64,000 nt of DNA from Hymenobacter setariae (GTDB lineage: Bacteria; Bacteroidota; Bacteroidia; Cytophagales; Hymenobacteraceae). Position numbers and translations under genes: made by a program. The notes under the pieces are model-generated. The model had not been told where the DNA came from, did not search any database, and saw only the letters and a list, made by a program, of their open reading frames with translations. The stretch lies in assembly GCF_007713685.1 (NCBI RefSeq), contig NZ_VMRJ01000008.1, positions 160,102 to 224,101 of the forward strand, written 5' to 3'. Shown in pieces: positions 1 through 7,953 of this stretch. How positions within the stretch are numbered: the stretch's first letter is position 1; every line of letters begins with the position of its first letter.

Positions 1-547
1 GCAGCCCCAGCACCCACACTTCTTCCAGTGCGCCGGCCAGCAGCTCGCGGGCCACCGCCCGGCGCGGCAGCAGCCCGATGGTACCCGGCGCGGCCAACAG
101 GCGCTCCTTGATGGCCGCCAGCTGCGGCAGGTAGCGCACCTGCGGCAGCGCGGCCAGCTCCACGCCGTGCGCCTGCCGCAAGTGCTGCTCGATGCAGGCC
201 AGCGTACCCGACCCCGGCTCGCGCAGCGCCAGCGGCCCGGCCAGCACCTGGGCCAGCGGCAACGGGCGCGGCGGGGGGCCGCCCGGGGTAGCCTGGCGCA
301 CGGCCACCAGCTCGTCGTGCAGCAGGTGCTCGTAGTGCAGGCGGGGGCAGCGCTCCAGGCCTTCCACAAAGCCCAAATCCAGCTCGCCCCGGCGCAGGCA
401 GTCGGCCACCTGGCCGGTGGGCAGGTGACGCAGCTGCACCTGCAGGCCGGGCAAATGCCGTTGCAGGCTGGCCAGCAAAACGGGCAGCACGTAGCCGCTC
501 AGCGTGGCGCTGGCGCCCAGGCGCAGCACTAGGGAATCGGATGACAT
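1..547 (-). pseudogene. LysR-type regulator remnant: effector-binding domain only, runs off the left edge
   Basis: The minus frame from an ATG at 545-547 is open to the window edge. It translates to a LysR substrate-binding domain (start MSSDSLVLRLGASATLSGYV, then RRGELDLGFVEG and LHDELVAVRQATPGGPP). These match, nearly motif for motif, the complete LysR protein at 1971-2900, beginning at that protein's residue of about 105. The N-terminal winged helix-turn-helix that every LysR regulator needs for DNA binding is absent. Reading upstream in the same frame reaches a TAG near 610 with no helix-turn-helix residues. It is therefore probably a decayed paralogue. A stand-alone effector-binding protein is possible but less likely. 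The C-terminus lies outside the window. Confidence 0.65.
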
Positions 548-828
548 CGGGGCGGGTGGTAAAAAGTAGCCGGGCGGCCTGTTCTGCCCCGGCCAATCAA
601 CTGCCAACTAGCCCGCTAGTACCAGGCGACCGGCGCTGATTGTGCGTCAAAATTACCTGGCTACCCCGCACCTTGTGTATTCCAAATGCTTATTCAGCAT
701 AACCAGAAATTATGAAGAGGCGCATGCCAGCCGCTCGCTCCCAGTCCCTAAATGCCGCCTGCCCGGCTGCCAGCTGGCCAAACCAGCGGCAACCGGGCAG
801 GGGCCTAGGGCACGCGGCCAGCCGGGCG
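548..828. other. Gene-free stretch between LysR remnant and first small acidic paralogue
   Basis: Nothing supported as coding is seen. The frames that are open here read as arginine- and glycine-rich shadows of neighbouring genes. An AT-richer patch at about 640-720 contains AAATTATGAAG, one base short of the AAATTATGCAA box found elsewhere in the window, but it has no adjacent gene on the plus strand. Confidence 0.4.
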
Positions 829-1215
829 CTACAAGCTCGTCTGCTCGTTTTTCAGGTCGTACACGTCGCCGCCGGCGTAGCGGGGGTCGTCGAGGGCGTA
901 GGCGGCGCGCTCCATGTCGTCATCGGCCCCGTGGGCGGCGATGATGGCGGCGGTAGCCTGGTTTTGCGCCACGTGGCCGCGCTGCTGGGCGGGGTCGGCC
1001 TGGGCATCGCTCATGCAGTAGTGCTCGGTAGCCGCCGCGTGCTTGCCCCGAAACGCGCTGAACTCGTCGGGGTTATCGTTGGAGCCGTCGTAGCTGGTTT
1101 CGCGGTAGGTGCGGGGCGCGTGGGGGTCGGCGGGGTGGCCGAAGTCGCCATAGTGGGGCGTGCCGGCGTGAGCTTCGTCGGCGGGGGTAGCGGGGTTTTC
1201 GGGGTGCTGGCTCAT
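829..1215 (-). CDS. Small acidic hydrophilic protein, paralogue 1 (unknown function)
   Basis: The likely start is the ATG at 1213-1215 (MSQHPENPATPADEAHAGTP), giving 128 residues; the longer frame upstream reads as a low-quality basic extension. The protein is rich in Asp, Glu, Ala and His, has no signal peptide or membrane segment, and shares a set of blocks with the next gene at 1494-1874: AHAGTPHYG, then DPAQQRGH, then a C-terminal ERAAxAxDDPRYAGGDxxDLKxEQT. The conserved C-terminal half suggests a cytoplasmic protein under real selection. No known domain is recognised and no function is proposed. The two genes are in the same direction with 278 bp between them. Confidence 0.7.
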   Translation of the reverse strand: MSQHPENPATPADEAHAGTPHYGDFGHPADPHAPRTYRETSYDGSNDNPDEFSAFRGKHAAATEHYCMSDAQADPAQQRGHVAQNQATAAIIAAHGADDDMERAAYALDDPRYAGGDVYDLKNEQTSL

Positions 1216-1348
1216 GCGTGAAAAGAGAAAAAGAGGTGATTGGAAGAAGTGAGTAGCCACGTTGTAGCCGCGCCGCCGAATCGCCCAGCGGGCACTGACA
1301 GGGGCTGACGAACTCAAAAGTAGCGGACGAACTACGTGGTCAGGTTAT

Positions 1349-1379
1349 TCAAAATAGTTATTGCGAATAACCATTTTGA
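1349..1379. promoter_or_regulatory. Palindrome, 14-bp arms around a GCG centre
   Basis: The left arm TCAAAATAGTTATT (1349-1362) and the right arm AATAACCATTTTGA (1366-1379) are complementary at 13 of 14 positions around GCG. It sits in the 278-bp gap between the two acidic paralogues, 134 bp upstream of the start at 1215, and is much more AT-rich than its surroundings. There is no T-run after it, so it is more likely an operator for a dimeric regulator than a terminator. Confidence 0.5.
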
Positions 1380-1493
1380 GCAGCCTCTTGACAGCTCAGC
1401 GCCCAGAAACCAGTCGTCACCCGCCTCCGGTTCTGCGCGTAGGCAGACGGGAAACGGGGGACGGCTAGTGTCTAGGCGTAGCATAGGCTTGTC

Positions 1494-1874
1494 CTAAAAG
1501 CCCGTCTGCTCGTCTTTTAAATCGAATTTGTCGCCGCCCGCATAGCGCGGGTCGTCCTCGGCAAAGGCGGCGCGCTCCACATCTTCGTCCTTGCCCTGGG
1601 CGGCCAGCACGGCGTCGGTAGCCCGGTTCTGGTCGGCGTGGCCGCGCTGCTGGGCAGGGTCGTAGGGGCCGGTTTCGCAGCCGCCGTGGGTGCCTTCGGG
1701 GTCCATGTAGCCGCCCACGTATTGGCGGTTAGGGTGGTGCTCCGGGGTAGCGGGCACGGTGGCCGGGTCGCCAAAGGTACCGTAGTGCGGGGTGCCGGCG
1801 TGGGCACTGTCGGCGGCAGGCTGGGCGGTTTCCGGCGTGGGCTGTTCGGCGTCGGGGGCAGGGTGGTTTTGCAT
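1494..1874 (-). CDS. Small acidic hydrophilic protein, paralogue 2 (unknown function)
   Basis: The chosen start is the ATG at 1872-1874 (MQNHPAPDAEQPTPETAQPA), giving 126 residues; the extension to 1934 is not shared with the paralogue. It shares with the gene at 829-1215 the blocks AHAGTPHYG-x-FG, DPAQQRGH-x-x-QN, and ERAAFAEDDPRYAGGD followed by DLKDEQT. The N-terminal third is proline- and glutamate-rich and diverged. There is no signal peptide, membrane segment or recognised domain. The pair reads as a tandem duplication. Confidence 0.7.
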   Translation of the reverse strand: MQNHPAPDAEQPTPETAQPAADSAHAGTPHYGTFGDPATVPATPEHHPNRQYVGGYMDPEGTHGGCETGPYDPAQQRGHADQNRATDAVLAAQGKDEDVERAAFAEDDPRYAGGDKFDLKDEQTGF

Positions 1875-1970
1875 GGTGAAAGGGGAAATAGCGGGCTTTG
1901 CCGCTGATAAGTAGCTGCTACGTAACCCTTCCACCTACGCCGGTTGTTCGCCCGGCGTTCAGTTGATTAG

Positions 1971-2900
1971 TTATCGCTTATTCCCTTTGGTTATGGAAAC
2001 GCTACCCTGGGCCTGCGCAAAGAGCCAGAACCGCTGGGCCGGGCGGGGCAGCGGCTGGCCCTGCACCCATACCGCCTCAAACTGCCGGGGCAGCGCCAGC
2101 CCGGCAATGGGCACCACTTCGAGCAGGCCCGCCGCTAGCTCGCGCGTCAGCGCCTGCCGCGACACGAAGCCCAGGGCCGCCGGGGCGGCTTCGAGGTAGC
2201 TTTTGATGGCCTCCGTACTGTCTAGGTAAATAGCTACTGTCAGGTCGGAGAGCTTGATTTTGCGCTCGCGCAGGGCCATTTCCAGCACTTCCAGCGTGCC
2301 CGAGCCGCGCTCGCGCAGCACCAGCGGGCTCGCCAGGGCTTCGGCCAGGGGCAGGGCTTTGGCGGGCGGCCCAGCGGGCGTGGCCCGGCGCACGGCCACC
2401 AGCTCGTCGGGCAGCAGCAGCTCGTAGTGCAGGTCGCGGCTTTTGGTGCGGCCCTCCACGAAGCCCAAATCCAGCTCGCCGCGCAGTAGCGCGTCGGCAA
2501 TGCGCTCGGAATTAGCATTAAGTAAGGTAAGCTGCACCTGCGGGTAGCGGGCCTGAAAGGCCGGTAGCCAGCCCGGCAGCACGTACTGGCTCAGGGTGGT
2601 GCTGGCCCCCAGGCGCAGGCGGCCGGCGGCTTCTTCGGGGTCGCGCAAGCCGGCCAGCTGCTCGTCGAGCTGTTGGGCCGAGGCGGCCACGGCCTCGGCG
2701 TGGGCGTGCAGCAGGCGGCCGGCCTCGGTGAGGCTTACGCGGTTGCCGCGCCGCTCCAGCAGGCGCTGGCCGTACTGGGCCTCCAGCTCCCGAATGTGCT
2801 TGGTGACGGCTGGCTGACTCACGAACAGCTCCTGGCCGGCCTTGGTAAAGCTCAGGTGCCGCGCCACGGCGGCGAATACGCGCAAGCGAAAATCGGACAT
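1971..2900 (-). CDS. LysR-family transcriptional regulator
   Basis: The 309-residue protein has the normal LysR length. An N-terminal winged helix-turn-helix occupies about residues 3-62 (LSFTKAGQELFVSQPAVTKH, then IRELEAQYGQRLLERRGNRV), and a periplasmic-binding-protein-like effector domain runs from about residue 92 to 295. The gene is divergent from the cation antiporter at 2987, with 86 bp between start codons, the usual arrangement when a LysR protein controls its neighbour; this regulatory link is an inference. The effector domain closely resembles the truncated remnant at 1-547, so one is probably a copy of the other. The inducer cannot be read from the sequence. Confidence 0.93.
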   Translation of the reverse strand: MSDFRLRVFAAVARHLSFTKAGQELFVSQPAVTKHIRELEAQYGQRLLERRGNRVSLTEAGRLLHAHAEAVAASAQQLDEQLAGLRDPEEAAGRLRLGASTTLSQYVLPGWLPAFQARYPQVQLTLLNANSERIADALLRGELDLGFVEGRTKSRDLHYELLLPDELVAVRRATPAGPPAKALPLAEALASPLVLRERGSGTLEVLEMALRERKIKLSDLTVAIYLDSTEAIKSYLEAAPAALGFVSRQALTRELAAGLLEVVPIAGLALPRQFEAVWVQGQPLPRPAQRFWLFAQAQGSVSITKGNKR

Positions 2901-2986
2901 GGGCGCGAAGGTCGGGGCCGTAGCGCGGATTTTCCGGCAAAAAGGGCGGGCGGGCCGTATGGGCCTCCTACTTTACCTGCTCCCGC

Positions 2987-4039
2987 ATGTTCGCACACTT
3001 ATCTATTCCCCTGTTGCTGCTGGCCTTTGCGGCGGCCGGGGCGGCCGTCTGGGTGGCCGGCATTTACCTGGCCAATGCCACCTCGGTGCTGGCCAAGCGC
3101 TTCGGGCTGGGCCAGGCGCTGGGCGGCCTGCTGCTGCTAGCCGTGGTCACCAACCTGCCCGAGCTGGCCATCACGGTCAGCGCCGCCCTGAGCCAGCACC
3201 TGGAGCTGGCCATCGGCAACATCCTGGGCGGCATTGCGATGCAGACGCTGGTGCTGGTGGTGCTCGACGTATTTGGCCTGGGCAAAAAAGCGGCCCTCAC
3301 TTACCGGGCCGCCTCGCTGGCGCTGGCGCTGGAAGGCGTGCTGGTGCTGGCCGTGCTGGCGGCCGTGCTGGTGGGCAGCCAACTGCCGGCCGCCGTTATC
3401 GTGGCCCGCGCGACCCCGGCGGGCCTGCTCATCCTAGGGCTCTGGGTGGTGGGCCTGTGGCTGATTGGGAAAGCGCAAAAAGGCTTGCCCTGGCAGGCGC
3501 ACGACGCGGCCCCAACTGGCAGCCCGCCGCCTAAGCCCCCGGCCCCGGCCCAACCACAGCCCCCGGCCAGCACCGGGCGCACGGGGCTCGTATTCCTGGC
3601 TTCGGCCGTGGTGACACTGGTGGCCGGCGTGGTGCTGGAGCGCAGCGGCGACGCCTTGGCCACCCACTGGGGTTTGAGCGGCCTGCTGTTTGGGGCCACG
3701 GTGCTGGCGGCGGCTACCTCGCTGCCCGAGGTATCGACTGGCCTGGCCTCGATGAAAGCGGGCGCGTATGAGCTGGCCGTCAGCGATATTTTTGGGGGCA
3801 ACGCCTTTTTGCCGGTGCTGTTTGTGGTGGCCAGCGCGCTCTCGGGCCAGGCCGCGCTGCCCCACGCCGGCAAGGCTGACCTCTACCTCACAGGCCTGGG
3901 CATGCTGCTCACCTGCGTGTACGTCTATGGGCTGGTTTTCCGGCCGCAGCGGCAGGTGGCCCGCATGGGCCTCGACTCGCTGGCAGTGCTCGCGCTATAT
4001 GCGCTGGGTATGCTGGGGCTGCTGGCTATCAGTCACTAA
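2987..4039 (+). CDS. CaCA-type sodium/calcium exchanger-like membrane protein
   Basis: The 350-residue protein is made of two homologous membrane halves with about ten hydrophobic segments, joined by a proline-rich loop at about residues 168-200. The first half carries TNLPELAITVSA and GNILGGIAMQ; the second carries AATSLPEVSTGLAS and SDIFGGNAFLP. These correspond to the alpha repeats of the calcium:cation antiporter superfamily. The usual GN-x-x-GSN signature is altered to GNILGGI and SDIFGGN, so the transported ion may differ from calcium. It is divergent from a LysR gene and is followed 25 bp later by phosphoglycerate mutase, possibly in one transcript. Confidence 0.8.
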   Translation: MFAHLSIPLLLLAFAAAGAAVWVAGIYLANATSVLAKRFGLGQALGGLLLLAVVTNLPELAITVSAALSQHLELAIGNILGGIAMQTLVLVVLDVFGLGKKAALTYRAASLALALEGVLVLAVLAAVLVGSQLPAAVIVARATPAGLLILGLWVVGLWLIGKAQKGLPWQAHDAAPTGSPPPKPPAPAQPQPPASTGRTGLVFLASAVVTLVAGVVLERSGDALATHWGLSGLLFGATVLAAATSLPEVSTGLASMKAGAYELAVSDIFGGNAFLPVLFVVASALSGQAALPHAGKADLYLTGLGMLLTCVYVYGLVFRPQRQVARMGLDSLAVLALYALGMLGLLAISH

Positions 4040-4064
4040 CAACCCTACTACTTTTCCCTACCCC

Positions 4065-4757
4065 ATGCCCGACATCGTTTTGCTTCGCCACGGCGAGAGC
4101 ACCACCAATTTGGCCAACGTCTTCACCGGCTGGACCGACGTGGACCTCACGCCCCAGGGCGTGGCCGAGGCCCACCGCGCCGGCCAGCTGCTGCACAAGC
4201 ACGGTTTCCGCTTCGACGTGGGCTACACTTCCTACCTCAAGCGCACCATCAAAACGATGGACATCGTGCTGGAAGAGCTGGACCTGCTCTGGATTCCGGT
4301 GCAGAAGACCTGGCGGCTCAATGAGCGCTTCTACGGGGCGCTGCAGGGCCAGAACAAGGCCGCCGCCGAAGCCCAGTACGGGGCCGGGCAGGTACTGCTG
4401 TGGCGGCGCGACCCCTACGCGCACCCGCCTGCCATCACGCCCGCCGACCCGCGCTACCCCGGCCACGACCCGCGCTACCAGCACCTCACCGACCGCGAGC
4501 TGCCCCTGACCGAGAACCTGAGCGAAACGCTGGCCCGCGTCCTGCCCTTCTGGACCGAGACGGTAATGCCCGCCCTGCGCCAGCGGCAAAAAGTTATCGT
4601 CTGCGCCCACGGTAACAGCCTGCGGGCCCTAGTGCAGTACATCGACAAGCTCACCGACGAGCAGGTGACCCAGCTCGACATCGTAACCGGCGTGCCGATG
4701 GTGTACCAGCTCAATGACAACCTGGAGCGGGTAAACCATTATTTGCTAACGGAATAG
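4065..4757 (+). CDS. gpmA: 2,3-bisphosphoglycerate-dependent phosphoglycerate mutase
   Basis: The enzyme interconverts 3- and 2-phosphoglycerate in glycolysis. The 230-residue protein starts at the ATG at 4065 (MPDIVLLRHGESTTN). It has the phospho-histidine motif RHGE (His9), FTGWTDVDLTPQG, NERFYGALQGQNK at about residue 86, and the second catalytic histidine in CAHGNSLRALVQYID. Length and motifs fit the cofactor-dependent family. The frame upstream of 4065 overlaps the antiporter in another reading frame and is not used. The stop is 2 bp from the convergent stop of the lipoprotein gene on the minus strand. Its product feeds enolase, which is encoded 4 kb further on in the fluoride island. 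Confidence 0.95.
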   Translation: MPDIVLLRHGESTTNLANVFTGWTDVDLTPQGVAEAHRAGQLLHKHGFRFDVGYTSYLKRTIKTMDIVLEELDLLWIPVQKTWRLNERFYGALQGQNKAAAEAQYGAGQVLLWRRDPYAHPPAITPADPRYPGHDPRYQHLTDRELPLTENLSETLARVLPFWTETVMPALRQRQKVIVCAHGNSLRALVQYIDKLTDEQVTQLDIVTGVPMVYQLNDNLERVNHYLLTE

Positions 4758-4759
4758 GG

Positions 4760-5761
4760 CTACGGCAGCGCCGCCACCTGCGCGGCCAGCTGGGTTAGCT
4801 CCTGCTTCAGCAGCGCCACGCTGGATTCGAGCTGGTCGTAGAAGTTGGCCCGCATTTGCAGCTCGCTGGCCGCGTAGGTGCCGCCGCGGCCGAAGAGCAG
4901 GTGCAGCAGGCGCTGCCGGTCAGCGGAACTTCTAGCCCCTAGCTCGCCGGTGGTTTGCCAGCGGTGCAGCAGGGCTTCGCGCCGCGAAAGCGCGCCCGTC
5001 GCGCCAGCGGGGGCCGTGAGGTAGGCCCACACCGGCGCGGCCAGGGTGCGCGGCTGCGTAGTCACCGGCCCTAGGTCCACTAAGCCAATGTTGGCCAGCG
5101 CGTTGCGGCGGTGTGCGTAGGAAATGCGCGCATCGGGGGCGTAGAGACTGAGCAACCCCAGCGCCGCCCCGGCCAGGCCAAACGCGATGCCAACCGGGCG
5201 GTAAATTGATTTGCGCACTTCCAGCAGCGCCAGCCCGCCGGTGACGACCGTGCCCAGGGCCCCGAGCACGATGGCCAGCAGCGTGTAGCGCCGGATGCGG
5301 CGAGCGGCCTGGTCGAGCAGGTAATCGGCCACCTGGTCGGCGCGCTCCTCCTCGCAGTCCAGCTCGGCGGTGGTGCTGCCCACCAGCAGGGCCAGGGCCG
5401 CCAGCTGCTCGCCCACGCGCTGCCGGGCGCTCAGGCGGGCCAGCGAGCCAAGTGGGGCCGCCACCAGCTGATGCAGGGCCGGCGCCAGGCCGTAGCGGTT
5501 GGCAGCGGCCAGCGTGGGGGCCGTGAAGTGGCGGCGCAGCAGGGTATCGGCCGCTAGCTGCGGGGCCGTCAGCACCGGGCCGGGGAGCGCGTAAGGCAGC
5601 TCGGCGGGGGCACACGCCACGGCAGCCGCCGGCGCGTCCAGCGCCCGCGAAGCGCCTACCTGCGCTACCACGCAGCCGCTCAGCCAGGCCAGCAGGGCAA
5701 AGCCGGCCCCGGCCGCCGCACGCCACCGCCGGGCCGCAGACAAGAAAGGGAAACTGGTCAT
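4760..5761 (-). CDS. Putative lipoprotein with two further membrane segments (unknown function)
   Basis: The start is taken at 5759-5761 (MTSFPFLSAARRWRAAAGAG), which places a lipoprotein signal (hydrophobic core then LSGC) at the N-terminus; the frame start at 5803 would add 14 non-signal residues. The mature 333-residue protein is alanine- and leucine-rich. It has two hydrophobic helices at about residues 160-205 (LLAIVLGALGTVVTGGLALL and a second after IYRPVG). The C-terminus is helical and coiled-coil-like (LESSVALLKQELTQLAAQVA). No family is recognised. It is convergent with gpmA and has the 234-bp riboswitch leader region behind its start. Confidence 0.7.
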   Translation of the reverse strand: MTSFPFLSAARRWRAAAGAGFALLAWLSGCVVAQVGASRALDAPAAAVACAPAELPYALPGPVLTAPQLAADTLLRRHFTAPTLAAANRYGLAPALHQLVAAPLGSLARLSARQRVGEQLAALALLVGSTTAELDCEEERADQVADYLLDQAARRIRRYTLLAIVLGALGTVVTGGLALLEVRKSIYRPVGIAFGLAGAALGLLSLYAPDARISYAHRRNALANIGLVDLGPVTTQPRTLAAPVWAYLTAPAGATGALSRREALLHRWQTTGELGARSSADRQRLLHLLFGRGGTYAASELQMRANFYDQLESSVALLKQELTQLAAQVAALP

Positions 5762-5879
5762 GGCAGCAGGCAAAGAAGCCTCCTTAACGGCCGGGCCCGC
5801 CACAGGTTTTTAGCAATAATAGCCGGCAGGCTGCCCAATTATCACAACCCGCCCGTCGTCGCCTCGTATAAGGGCGCAG

Positions 5880-5944
5880 TACGGTGATGGATTTCCACCG
5901 CGAACCGCCGGCGCCTGGTGCGCTGCGCTGATGATTCCTACGAG
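5880..5944 (+). promoter_or_regulatory. Fluoride riboswitch (crcB motif)
   Basis: The sequence fits the crcB-motif consensus in order: GGTGATGG (5883-5890), CCACC (5895-5899), AACCGCC (5903-5909), and CTGATGATTCCTACG (5928-5942). GGTG at 5883-5886 pairs with CACC at 5896-5899. The hairpin after AAC pairs CGCCGGCGC (5906-5914, one bulged C) with GCGCTGCG (5920-5927) around the loop CTGGT. GGA at 5889-5891 can pair with TCC at 5936-5938 to form the pseudoknot. These riboswitches bind fluoride with Mg2+ and turn on fluoride-resistance genes, which is exactly what follows. The expression platform between 5945 and the GTG start at 5996 is not obvious. Confidence 0.92.
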
Positions 5945-5995
5945 ACGGCTGGCCCTGGTGGCTACGCCGAGTAGTTCATCTTAGCGTTCGCTCCC

Positions 5996-7309
5996 GTGGC
6001 TTATCACCCCCTTTACTCCCGCTTAGTACCCGCCCGTTTACGGGCCCTCTCGCCTACCCCCACGGCTTGGTTTGTGGGGCGCTGGCTGCTGCTCTCCAGC
6101 TTGGTCGGCGCGCTGGCCGGCACTGCCTCGGCCGGCTTCTTAGTGAGTTTGGAATGGGTGACGCGCTGGCGCGAAACCCACCCCTGGGCCCTGGCGCTGC
6201 TGCCGGTGGGCGGCCTGCTGGTGGGGCTGGCCTACCACCGCTTTGGCAACCGGGTGGTGAAGGGCAACAACTTGATTTTGGACGAAATCCACGCCCCGAG
6301 CGAAGTAATTCCGCTGCGGCTGGTGCCGCTGGTGCTGGGCGGCACGCTGCTCACGCACCTGTTTGGCGGCTCGGCGGGCCGCGAGGGCACGGCCGTGCAG
6401 ATGGGCGGGGCGCTGGCCGACCAGCTTTCGCGCTGGCTGCCCCGGCGCGAGCGGCAGCTGCTACTCATCGCGGGCATGAGCGCGGGCTTCGCCTCCGTGT
6501 TTGGCACGCCGCTAGCCGGGGCCGTGTTCGGGCTGGAGGTGTTTCTGCTCGGCTCGATGCGCTACGAGGCCATTTTGCCCAGCTTTTTGGCCGCTATGGT
6601 GGCCGATGCCGTCACGCGGGCCTGGGGCGTGGGCCACACCGCCTACCCCGCGCTAGCGGCCCTGCCGCTCACGGCCCCAGGACTGGGCTGCACCCTGCTG
6701 GTGGGGGCCTTGTTTGGCCTCACGGCCCGCAGCTTCGCTACCCTCACCCACTGGATAAGTAAGCAGTTTGCCCGCATCGCCTACGCGCCGCTGCGGCCGG
6801 TGGTGGGCGGCGTGCTGGTAGCGGGCATCATGTGGGCGCTGGGCACCATGCGCTACGCTGGCCTGGGCGTGCCGGTCATCGTGGAGGCGTTTCAGCACCC
6901 GCTGCCGCCCCAGGATTTTGCCTGGAAGCTGGCCCTGACGGCCCTCACGCTGGGGGCGGGCTTCAAGGGCGGGGAGGTCACGCCGCTGTTTTTCATCGGG
7001 GCGGCGCTGGGCTCGGCGCTGGCCGTAGTGCTGCCGCTGCCGGTGGCGCTGCTGGCGGCGATGGGTTTCGTGGGCGTGTTTGCGGGTGCGGCCAATACGC
7101 CACTGGCCTGCCTGTTCATGGGCCTGGAGCTATTTGGTACCCACGCGGGCATCTACCTGGGGCTGAGCTGCGTGGTGGCCTACCTGTTTTCGGGCCACAG
7201 CGGCATCTACTCCTCTCAGCAGGTGGGCCAGCCTAAGCACCCGCTGTTGGGCCGCCACCGGGGCCGCCGCCTGGGGGCGCTGCACCAGCCGGCCGACCGG
7301 CGGCCCTAG
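5996..7309 (+). CDS. CLC-family antiporter, probably the fluoride/proton type (CLC-F)
   Basis: The 437-residue protein has about ten hydrophobic helices and the CLC fold motifs: GGSAGREGTAVQMGG at about residues 123-137 (the GxEGP position with the gating glutamate) and KGGEVTPLFFIGAALGSA near residue 323. At the GSGIP anion-binding site it reads KGNNLILDE, which departs from ordinary chloride-type CLC proteins. A fluoride riboswitch lies directly upstream, so export of fluoride in exchange for protons is the most likely role. The start is a GTG at 5996; no in-frame ATG occurs before the first helix. It heads a run of plus-strand genes ending with CrcB and DUF190. Confidence 0.88.
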   Translation: MAYHPLYSRLVPARLRALSPTPTAWFVGRWLLLSSLVGALAGTASAGFLVSLEWVTRWRETHPWALALLPVGGLLVGLAYHRFGNRVVKGNNLILDEIHAPSEVIPLRLVPLVLGGTLLTHLFGGSAGREGTAVQMGGALADQLSRWLPRRERQLLLIAGMSAGFASVFGTPLAGAVFGLEVFLLGSMRYEAILPSFLAAMVADAVTRAWGVGHTAYPALAALPLTAPGLGCTLLVGALFGLTARSFATLTHWISKQFARIAYAPLRPVVGGVLVAGIMWALGTMRYAGLGVPVIVEAFQHPLPPQDFAWKLALTALTLGAGFKGGEVTPLFFIGAALGSALAVVLPLPVALLAAMGFVGVFAGAANTPLACLFMGLELFGTHAGIYLGLSCVVAYLFSGHSGIYSSQQVGQPKHPLLGRHRGRRLGALHQPADRRP

Positions 7310-7353
7310 GGCAGGCCGCGGCCTTTTTCTTCACCACCCTCCTTTTCCTCGCC

Positions 7354-7953
7354 ATGCTCGACCAGCTGCAAACCCTAGACACGCGCCTGCTACTGCTGGT
7401 TAATGGCCACCACGCGCCCTTTTGGGACGGCCTGCTGTGGTGGGCGAGCCAGACGTTTACCTGGGTGCCGTTCTACGCCGCGCTGCTGGCCGTGCTGGTG
7501 GGCAGCTTCGGCCGGCGGGCCTGGGTGCTGGTGCCGCTGATTGCGGTGCTAATTCTGGCCAGCGACCAGCTGGCATCCGGGCTGCTCAAGCCCTGGGCGC
7601 ACCGGCTGCGGCCCAGCCACGAGCCCGGTCTGGTGGGGCAGCTGCACCTGCTGCACGGCTACCGGGGCGGCCCCTACGGCTTCGTGTCGTCGCACGCCGG
7701 CAATGTATTTGCGCTGGCGTTTTACTTGTTTTTCACGGCCCGGCACCGGCTGCCGGAGCTGGCCTGGGTGCTATTCCCCTGGGCGGCGCTGGTGGCCTAC
7801 AGCCGGGTGTACCTGGGTGTGCACTACCCTTCCGACGTGCTGGTGCCCGCGCTACTGAGCCTGCCCCTGGCCTACGGCGTGAGTTGGCTCTATACCTGGA
7901 TTATCGCGCGCTATGTGCCGCTTTCCTCCACTTCTACCTCAACAATTGTCTGA
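7354..7953 (+). CDS. PAP2-family membrane phosphatase
   Basis: The 199-residue integral membrane protein has the three acid-phosphatase motifs: KPWAHRLRP (KxxxxxxRP), SSHAGN (the PSGH position, with the catalytic His; the Pro and Gly are replaced), and SRVYLGVHYPSD (SRxxxxxHxxxD). Five to six hydrophobic helices surround them. The family removes phosphate from lipid phosphates such as undecaprenyl pyrophosphate or phosphatidic acid at the membrane. The stop codon overlaps the start of the next gene (TGATG), so the two are translationally linked. Its place inside the fluoride island is notable because fluoride inhibits many phosphoryl-transfer enzymes, but a specific link is only inferred. Confidence 0.9.
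   Translation: MLDQLQTLDTRLLLLVNGHHAPFWDGLLWWASQTFTWVPFYAALLAVLVGSFGRRAWVLVPLIAVLILASDQLASGLLKPWAHRLRPSHEPGLVGQLHLLHGYRGGPYGFVSSHAGNVFALAFYLFFTARHRLPELAWVLFPWAALVAYSRVYLGVHYPSDVLVPALLSLPLAYGVSWLYTWIIARYVPLSSTSTSTIV

Noticed and set aside
707..717. AAATTATGAAG, near-copy of the box
   Set aside because: One mismatch in the core and no credible plus-strand gene downstream.
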